Below are positions 6,564 through 11,821 of a DNA stretch of 11,821 nt, piece by piece. A program made the position numbers and the translations under genes. Source of the DNA: Clostridia bacterium (GTDB lineage: Bacteria; Bacillota; Clostridia; Oscillospirales; CAG-272); assembly GCA_017408535.1 (NCBI GenBank), contig JAFQUL010000060.1, positions 1-11,821 of the forward strand, read 5' to 3'. The number at the start of each line of letters is the position of its first letter. Positions within the stretch are counted from its first letter, which is position 1. The notes under the pieces are model-generated. The model searched no databases. It saw nothing but the letters and a program-made list of their open reading frames with translations, and was not told the DNA's origin.

Positions 6564-6640
6564 AACACCCTTCTGCGAGACTCCGAATTGTTTTGCTTTC
6601 GGCACTGCTTTTTCGGCGTTTCGCGGAGGGGTGTTTTTCT
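6564..6640 (+). terminator. Terminator after the prfB operon
   Basis: AACACCCTTCTGCGA (6564-6578) pairs, with small mismatches, with TCGCGGAGGGGTGTT (6621-6635), and a TTTTT tract follows the arm. The loop of about 40 bases can form its own smaller hairpin. It lies about 65 bases after the membrane-protein stop codon and just before the next promoter. Confidence 0.7.
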
Positions 6641-6660
6641 CTCAAATTACAGGGAAAAGA

Positions 6661-6689
6661 TTGACAATTTCGGCAAATCTAAGTATAAT
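6661..6689 (+). promoter_or_regulatory. Perfect consensus sigma-A promoter of the transporter-glycosidase operon
   Basis: TTGACA (6661-6666), exactly 17 bases, then TATAAT (6684-6689). The predicted start near 6696 gives a leader of about 27 bases. Such a promoter is usually strong unless repressed; I see no clear operator palindrome or catabolite-response site next to it. Confidence 0.9.
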
Positions 6690-6722
6690 GTTTAGCGAAA
6701 AATAAGGAAAGGGCAGAATACG

Positions 6723-7889
6723 GTGGGTAGTTTATTATTAGTTCTTATTTATCTTTGCTTTATCAGCCTAGGCTTGCCGGATTCTTTGCTCGGTTCAGCG
6801 TGGCCGGTGCTTCATGCCGAAATGGAGGTCCCGGTATCCTTTGCGGGAATCATCTCAACCACGATCTTCGTGGGAACGATACTGTCAACGCTCAGCTGTA
6901 ATAAGCTGCTTCATAAATTCGGTGCCGGCAAGGTAACTGCGGTAAGTATAACTTTAACTGCCCTCGGTCTCTTCGGCTTTTCTGTCAGCGGTCAGTTCTG
7001 GATGCTTGTCCTGTGGGCTATCCCCTACGGACTTGGTGCAGGCGGAGTTGACGCTATTCTGAATAATTACGTTGCTTTGCATTACAAGGCCCAGCATATG
7101 AGCTGGCTACACTGTATGTGGGGTGTAGGCGCATCCATCAGCCCGTATATTATGAGTTTCTCTCTGGCACAGCTTAAAAGCTGGAATTACGGGTACCTCT
7201 TTGTGGCGGTGATCCAGGCGGTACTGTCTGCCGTTATTTTCATCAGTCTGCCTATCTGGAAAAAGGGTACCGACGGGGAGGGAGAACAGGATGACAAACC
7301 GGCGAAGGTGCTTTCCATGAAAGAGATATTCGCTATTCCCGGTGCGCTTCCTTGCTTTATCACCTTCTTTTGCTACTGTTCAATGGAGCTTACCACCTCG
7401 CTGTGGGCAAGCAGCTATCTGGTACAGATATGGTCGTTTTCTCCGGAGGTGGCGGCAGGTTTTGCCAGTATGTTCTATATCGGCATCACTCTCGGGCGGC
7501 TTGGAAACGGTTTTCTCGCCATGCGGCTGAGCGACCATTTTCTTATCCGTATGGGTGTTGTGCTGATAAGTTGCGGTGTAGTACTGCTGTGTGTGCCGCT
7601 GAATGAATTTTTTGCCTGGCTGGCATTCGTTGTTATAGGAGTTGGCTGCGCGCCGATCTATCCGTGTATTATTCACATGACTCCCAGCGTTTTCGGAAAA
7701 GACAAATCCCAGGCGATGATAGGTATGCAGATGTCCTTTGCTTATACCGGATATCTCATTATGCCCACCGTCTTCGGGGTAATAGCAGATTATACCTCTA
7801 TCGCTCTTCTTCCGGTATACGTACTGGTCCTTGTTGCTCTGATGTTCATTATGCACGAGCTGGTTGTGAGAAAGAGCAAGCACCGGTAA
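6723..7889 (+). CDS. Major facilitator superfamily transporter, probably for a sugar
   Basis: This 388-residue integral membrane protein has about twelve hydrophobic segments in two halves, joined by a hydrophilic loop near residues 179-196 rich in Gly, Asp, Glu and Lys. The first helix contains GLPDSLLGSAWP (17-28), and GLGAGGVDA (103-111) lies before a conserved NNY. Both fit the sugar-transporting fucose-permease-like MFS subgroup. The start is GTG at 6723, preceded by AAAGGG (6708-6713). The consensus promoter at 6661-6689 is close upstream, and a glycosidase gene follows after 73 bases with no terminator between, so the transporter probably imports that enzyme's substrate. The exact solute, and the direction of transport, are inferred. 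Confidence 0.85.
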   Translation: MGSLLLVLIYLCFISLGLPDSLLGSAWPVLHAEMEVPVSFAGIISTTIFVGTILSTLSCNKLLHKFGAGKVTAVSITLTALGLFGFSVSGQFWMLVLWAIPYGLGAGGVDAILNNYVALHYKAQHMSWLHCMWGVGASISPYIMSFSLAQLKSWNYGYLFVAVIQAVLSAVIFISLPIWKKGTDGEGEQDDKPAKVLSMKEIFAIPGALPCFITFFCYCSMELTTSLWASSYLVQIWSFSPEVAAGFASMFYIGITLGRLGNGFLAMRLSDHFLIRMGVVLISCGVVLLCVPLNEFFAWLAFVVIGVGCAPIYPCIIHMTPSVFGKDKSQAMIGMQMSFAYTGYLIMPTVFGVIADYTSIALLPVYVLVLVALMFIMHELVVRKSKHR

Positions 7890-7962
7890 TTTCGGCTAAA
7901 ACAATAAAGCGATCCCCGGTATATCAGTCTGCTTTTCGGGGGTTGAGAAAGGATAAAATTTT

Positions 7963-10017
7963 ATGGCAAGATATATTCCGTTTCCGTGTCACGCGGATAT
8001 GGCACCGCTTGATATTTCCTACCTGTTTGAGGATGAAAAGCCTGCCGGCAAGCATGGATTTCTCAAGGCAGAGGGAGAACGTTTCGTTTTTGAAGACGGT
8101 ACCCCTGTGAGGTTTTGGGGTACTAATTTAAGTGCAGGCGCTTGTTTCCCTGAGAAGCCCTATGCGGAAAAATTGGCAAAGCGATTGGCTTCATACGGAT
8201 GCAACATAGTGCGTCTGCACCAGATGGATGCGGAGTGGGGAATACCTAATATCTTCCAGTGCAGAAGAGGAAAAAGGCTGGCAAATACCTCTACCTATGA
8301 TCCGGAATCCTTTGACCGTCTTGACTATCTGATCTATTGCCTGAAAAAAGAGGGCATCTACGTTTATCTGGATATGCAGACCTACCGCAAATACAAGGAG
8401 GATGACGGTGCGCGCAGTACCGTTTTACTGAAAAACAACGGTGCGCCTTACTGTCTTTTTGATCCGACTCTTATAGAACTGCAGAAGGAATATATGCGTG
8501 CCCTATGGCTGCACCATAATCCTTATATCGGACTTGATTATAAGGACGATCCGGTCTTTGTCATGAGCGACGTTATTAACGAGGCCTGCCTTTTCGGTTG
8601 TTTTGATCAGGAGATCACGGTAGAGCCATACGTATCTGAGTTCCGTGAGCGATTCCGCGTTTGGTGTGAGGAAAAAGGCTATGCAGTAGAGACCGAGGAA
8701 CTTGATCCGGCTGACAAGACCGTGCCTGAGCTCAACGAGTTTAAGTGCTATCTTACCCATCTCTATTACGACGGTATGATCGACTATATGCATTCCCTTG
8801 GAGTGAAGATCCCCATAACCGGCCCCAACTACACCTGGAAATATATGCAGTCAAAGGTCTCCCAGGAGATCGGTGACTTTATGGATAATCATTCAAATAT
8901 CGGAGATTTTCTGGGCTGGACAGAAGAGGGACGGTACTACCGTGACTGGGGCTTCCACGAGCGGCCTGAGTGGGGTCTGGGTTTGAATTTGCGCCACAGA
9001 AAATTAGGTAAGCCATTCTTTAATTCCGAGTGGGATTGCTCCTTCCCTAATAAATACCGTGCGGAAAGTGCTATCTTATTTGCATCGGTGGGAATGCTTC
9101 AGAACTGGTCGGGATTTACCAACTGTGTATACGCATACTCTTCTTTTCTTGATAACGTTGGAACTGTCGGCAAGGAATGCAGCTCCGGTGCTATCGGCGG
9201 AGTAGGCTACAGAGAGGGAGTCCTGTCTTGCTGGAATGACCCGGCTAAAACAGGAATGTTTTATCACGGTGCTATCATTACCCGTCGTGAGGATGTGCGC
9301 ACCGCGCTGAACAAGATCCCCGTGCGGGTGAATGAGGTGGAGACCACAAATGACTACTTGCCCGGCGGTGTGACCACTCTCGTAAAGCCTGCCTTTGACG
9401 TAGCGGTAGAGCTTTCGCAGGTGGGTGCTGACTATCATCGTGAATTTGATAACGCAGTGCCGGATGATAAGTGTATGGTGGATCTTGAATCAGGTGAGGT
9501 ACGCTCCGATACAGGTGAATTGTACCGCAGTTGGGAAAAACGCTACGGCCTGGTTGATACGGCGAAGACCAAATCAGTGTACGGCAGATTGGGACAACTT
9601 GGCGAAATAGAACTTAACGGAATGAGAGTAAAGTGCAACAACGATTATGCGGTTATTGCTGTCAGCTCTCTTAACAATGAACTTGGTCTGGAGCATACCG
9701 ACGCTATGCTGATGACAGCTGTGGGTGACGTTATGAACACCGATATGAAGCGGACCGTTGCCCCCGATCATATGCAGAAGAATGACGGAACACCGCCACT
9801 TATGCAAATGGTGGATCTGGGTAAGGCTCCTATCCTTTGCGAGGTAATAGAGGCAGAGGTGGCTATCAAGACCGACCGCACCAATCTGGTTTGCTGGGCG
9901 GTGAATGCCGAGGGCTTCTTTGTGGGACAGTCGCCGGTGCGTTACGAGGTTGGATACGCTATCTTTAATATCGGCGGCCGGCACTCTTCGATCTATTATT
10001 TTATTCAGGCAGAGTAA
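7963..10017 (+). CDS. Cytoplasmic glycoside hydrolase, clan GH-A type (family unclear)
   Basis: The product is a 684-residue glycosidase without a signal peptide. FEDGTPVRFWGTNLSAGACF (45-64) and NIVRLHQMD (84-92) match the start of GH5-like TIM barrels. The predicted acid/base is E207 in SDVINEAC, and the predicted nucleophile is E356 in FFNSEWDC, the usual pair at the ends of strands 4 and 7 in clan GH-A retaining enzymes. From about residue 440 the protein continues into probable beta-sandwich domains with no motif I can name. It could be a GH5-like or other clan GH-A family; the substrate cannot be read off. The start at 7963 has AAAGG (7948-7952) upstream. It is the second gene after the transporter, and a strong terminator follows 38 bases later. 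A role in hydrolysing imported oligosaccharides is inferred from location. Confidence 0.8.
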   Translation: MARYIPFPCHADMAPLDISYLFEDEKPAGKHGFLKAEGERFVFEDGTPVRFWGTNLSAGACFPEKPYAEKLAKRLASYGCNIVRLHQMDAEWGIPNIFQCRRGKRLANTSTYDPESFDRLDYLIYCLKKEGIYVYLDMQTYRKYKEDDGARSTVLLKNNGAPYCLFDPTLIELQKEYMRALWLHHNPYIGLDYKDDPVFVMSDVINEACLFGCFDQEITVEPYVSEFRERFRVWCEEKGYAVETEELDPADKTVPELNEFKCYLTHLYYDGMIDYMHSLGVKIPITGPNYTWKYMQSKVSQEIGDFMDNHSNIGDFLGWTEEGRYYRDWGFHERPEWGLGLNLRHRKLGKPFFNSEWDCSFPNKYRAESAILFASVGMLQNWSGFTNCVYAYSSFLDNVGTVGKECSSGAIGGVGYREGVLSCWNDPAKTGMFYHGAIITRREDVRTALNKIPVRVNEVETTNDYLPGGVTTLVKPAFDVAVELSQVGADYHREFDNAVPDDKCMVDLESGEVRSDTGELYRSWEKRYGLVDTAKTKSVYGRLGQLGEIELNGMRVKCNNDYAVIAVSSLNNELGLEHTDAMLMTAVGDVMNTDMKRTVAPDHMQKNDGTPPLMQMVDLGKAPILCEVIEAEVAIKTDRTNLVCWAVNAEGFFVGQSPVRYEVGYAIFNIGGRHSSIYYFIQAE

Positions 10018-10055
10018 GCTTTTCGAGCCTTAAAAGGCCAATAAGACAAATAAAG

Positions 10056-10094
10056 AATACTGTATGATCCGATATAGGTCATACAGTATTTTTT
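10056..10094 (+). terminator. Strong intrinsic terminator after the glycosidase gene
   Basis: AATACTGTATGA (10056-10067) and TCATACAGTATT (10079-10090) are perfect 12-bp reverse complements around an 11-base loop, followed directly by TTTT, giving six T in a row. It separates the sugar operon from the right-edge gene pair. Confidence 0.92.
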
Positions 10095-10158
10095 GTGTCA
10101 GACAGCTGTCGGTTACTTAGACTTTAAGCCGTCTTACACCATATTCTCCCTTTATGCA

Positions 10159-10197
10159 TATAATTTCTTTGAAAATAACTTTTTTTGGGGGGAAAAT
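10159..10197 (+). promoter_or_regulatory. Candidate -10 box and unusual ribosome site of the right-edge gene pair
   Basis: TATAAT at 10159-10164 (within GCATATAAT) is the only good -10 in the gap after the terminator; no -35 box sits at 16-18 bases upstream. The CATATAAT form resembles sporulation sigma-E -10 boxes, but the ATATT upstream is at the wrong distance. Just before the start at 10198 is a run of seven T, six G and four A (10180-10196), whose G run must serve as the Shine-Dalgarno. A perfect palindrome GACAGCTGTC lies at 10101-10110. Confidence 0.35.
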
Positions 10198-10623
10198 ATG
10201 AACGGACAGAGAGATGACCGAACGGGGAGCGGCGGATATCTGACTTTTAAGATACGTACCGCATCAAATGCCCTGCCTGTAGGCAATGCGGTGATAACCG
10301 TCACCGGAAGGGACGGACAGATACTGGGTGTGCTTGTGAGTGACAGAAACGGAAATTCTGACAGCCTCAGACTGTGGGCACCGCCGAGGGCGGAGTCGCT
10401 GTCTCCGGGGTCTGCGGGTAAACCCTTTGCCCGATATGATATAAGGGTAGAAGCAGAGGGATATTATCCCTCTGAGCTTTTCGGGGCGGCGGTGTTTGAC
10501 TCGGTCACATCGGTACAGCAGGTAAATCTGATCCCATACGCTGAGAATACGCCGGAGCCTGAGGGTACGAGAATATATGAGGAAGCACCAGATCCTCTGA
10601 GAGGAGGACTGACCAATGCCTGA
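10198..10623 (+). CDS. Small beta-sandwich-like protein paired with the SpoIID-like gene
   Basis: This 141-residue protein is of unknown function. Residues about 13-113 look like a carboxypeptidase-regulatory or prealbumin-like beta sandwich: YLTFKIRTASNALPVGNAVITV, DRNGNSDSL and YDIRVEAEGYYPSE carry the typical alternating pattern and the EGY motif. The tail is rich in Pro and Glu. There is no signal peptide or membrane segment. The ATG at 10198 follows a G6 run; the reading upstream has no better ribosome site. Its last eight bases overlap the start of the SpoIID-like gene, and AGGAGG for that gene lies inside this one, so the two are translationally coupled and probably act together. Confidence 0.75.
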   Translation: MNGQRDDRTGSGGYLTFKIRTASNALPVGNAVITVTGRDGQILGVLVSDRNGNSDSLRLWAPPRAESLSPGSAGKPFARYDIRVEAEGYYPSELFGAAVFDSVTSVQQVNLIPYAENTPEPEGTRIYEEAPDPLRGGLTNA

Positions 10624-11821
10624 GCTTCCCGTCATTCCGGAGTATATAACGGTACATCTGGGAACACCGCGGTCAAATGCACAAAATGTAACTGTCTCCT
10701 TTCCCGATTACATAAAGAACGTGGCGTCAAGTGAGATATATCCTACCTGGCCGGAGAATGCTATCCGTGCCAATATATACGCACAGATATCCTTTGCCCT
10801 TAACCGCGTATATCTTGAGTATTACCGCAGCCGGGGATATCCCTTTGATATTACTAATTCCACAACGGTGGACCAATCCTTCGTTTACGGCAGAGACGTT
10901 TTTGAGAATATATCCCGTATCGTTGACGAGATATTCAACGATTACGTGGTGCGGCAGGGAAGCGTTGAGCCGCTGTTCACCGAGTACTGTGACGGTGACA
11001 GAGTGTCCTGCGGCGGTCTGTCGCAGTGGGGGACGGTGACCTTGGCAGAGAGAGGGCTGACACCCTACGAGATACTGCAGTATTATTACGGAGACGATAT
11101 AGACATTGTCAGAAATGCTCCGGTTGAAGGTGTAGAAGCAAGCCTGCCCCTCTCTATCCTCAGACGGGGCTCAACCGGAGATGACGTAAGGCAGGTACAG
11201 CTTCGCCTTAACAGAATATCAAACAACTTTCCCGCAATACCCAAAATATACCCGGTAAACGGAATATTTGACGGCAGTACCGAGGATGCGGTGAGGGTGT
11301 TCCAGGAGACCTTTTCCCTTGCCCCCGACGGCATCGTGGGGAAGGACACCTGGTACAAGATACAGCTTATCTACGCAAGTGTAAAGAAGCTGTCAGAGCT
11401 GGATTCTGAGGGACTTACCCGTGAGGAGGTATCTCTACAGTACCCGGGCGCATTGGCACTGGGTGACAGCGGCGGAGGGGTCAGACAGGTTCAGTATTTT
11501 CTTGACTATATATCACGGTTCGAGGCGGCAGTGCCGGGTGTTACCCAGGACGGGATATACGGAGAGAGAACGAGAGATGCCGTTATCGCATTTCAGCGTC
11601 AGTACGGTCTTGACCCTGACGGAATAGTGGGAGAGAGGACCTATTATAAGCTGTACGACGTCTACAGAGGCATGCTTGCGGCGTCAGACCTTTCACTTTC
11701 CCCGGGAACTGTACTGCCTTTTCCTGGTTACGTGCTTACTACCGGACAGGAGGGACTGTACGTAAGGGCTCTGCAGAGCTATCTTAACTTTATTGCAGAG
11801 ACTTATCCCGAACTGCCCACA
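10616..11821 (+). CDS. SpoIID-like domain protein with peptidoglycan-binding repeats (3' end outside window)
   Basis: The reading frame is open for 402 codons to the window edge. Residues about 8-165 resemble the SpoIID/LytB lytic transglycosylase domain: SSEIYPTWPENAIRANIYAQ (38-57) matches the SEMPxxWPxEALKAQA block, making E40 the likely catalytic acid, and YCDG (124-127), SQWG (137-140) and EILQYYYGDDIDIV (152-165) match its end. Peptidoglycan-binding repeats follow at about 182-250 and 280-347, each with a G(D)xGxxVRQVQ start and DGI(Y/F)G / PDGIVG ends; a third begins near 375 and is cut. There is no signal peptide, which is odd for a wall enzyme and fits a mother-cell spore-envelope protein or a partner-dependent export. 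AGGAGG at 10602-10607 precedes the ATG by eight bases. Isoleucine is often written ATA and arginine AGA or AGG, unlike the upstream TIM-barrel genes. Confidence 0.85.
   Translation, partial: MPELPVIPEYITVHLGTPRSNAQNVTVSFPDYIKNVASSEIYPTWPENAIRANIYAQISFALNRVYLEYYRSRGYPFDITNSTTVDQSFVYGRDVFENISRIVDEIFNDYVVRQGSVEPLFTEYCDGDRVSCGGLSQWGTVTLAERGLTPYEILQYYYGDDIDIVRNAPVEGVEASLPLSILRRGSTGDDVRQVQLRLNRISNNFPAIPKIYPVNGIFDGSTEDAVRVFQETFSLAPDGIVGKDTWYKIQLIYASVKKLSELDSEGLTREEVSLQYPGALALGDSGGGVRQVQYFLDYISRFEAAVPGVTQDGIYGERTRDAVIAFQRQYGLDPDGIVGERTYYKLYDVYRGMLAASDLSLSPGTVLPFPGYVLTTGQEGLYVRALQSYLNFIAETYPELPT

Noticed and set aside
7896..7943. Hairpin in the transporter-glycosidase gap as a terminator
   Set aside because: Only about six pairs with a loop of about 20 bases form, and no T tract follows, so co-transcription is more likely.
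10134..10164. Sporulation sigma-E promoter for the right-edge pair
   Set aside because: The -10 is similar, but the ATATT element is only 11 bases away instead of about 14-15, so it was kept only as a candidate -10.
1..11821. CRISPR array, insertion sequence, prophage or integration site
   Set aside because: No spaced direct repeats, transposase or integrase genes were seen; the tRNA-Ser 3' end is not repeated elsewhere in the window as far as I could see.

Overview
The window looks like an ordinary chromosomal segment of a spore-forming, Gram-positive anaerobe of the class Clostridia, perhaps order Oscillospirales (formerly Ruminococcaceae). This is inferred from strong Shine-Dalgarno sites, consensus sigma-A promoters, a Bacillus-type pyrimidine-nucleoside phosphorylase, an aldo/keto reductase with a ferredoxin-like Fe-S tail, and a SpoIID-type protein with peptidoglycan-binding repeats. 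No IS element, phage gene, CRISPR array or integrase was seen. All complete genes read through without frameshifts.

Layout. Positions 1-383 hold a leftward tRNA-Ser(GGA) with its own promoter, a structured 5' leader and a strong 3' hairpin, then a low-complexity purine/pyrimidine palindrome at the left edge. Positions 383-1684 (minus) encode pyrimidine-nucleoside phosphorylase. A divergent promoter region (1685-1970) separates it from a rightward operon (1971-3702) of two tandem paralogous TIM-barrel sugar isomerase/epimerase-like genes and a 67-residue membrane protein, ending in a terminator. A lone aldo/keto reductase with two Fe-S cysteine clusters follows (3798-4943). Next is prfB (release factor 2), read in one frame without the usual programmed frameshift, with a 108-residue membrane protein directly downstream; both end at a terminator near 6564-6640. 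A perfect consensus promoter then drives a major-facilitator transporter and a 684-residue cytoplasmic clan GH-A-like glycosidase, closed by a strong terminator at 10056-10094. The right edge holds two overlapping genes: a small beta-sandwich-like protein and a SpoIID-like protein with at least three peptidoglycan-binding repeats, cut by the window end.

How the genes fit together. The transporter and the glycosidase without a signal peptide suggest uptake of an oligosaccharide or glycoside followed by cytoplasmic cleavage. The TIM-barrel pair may isomerise or epimerise sugars from such a pathway, but nothing links the two operons directly. The nucleoside phosphorylase, tRNA and release factor are housekeeping. 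The terminal gene pair is probably a spore-envelope or cell-wall module; it is the least characterised part of the window and the most worth following up.
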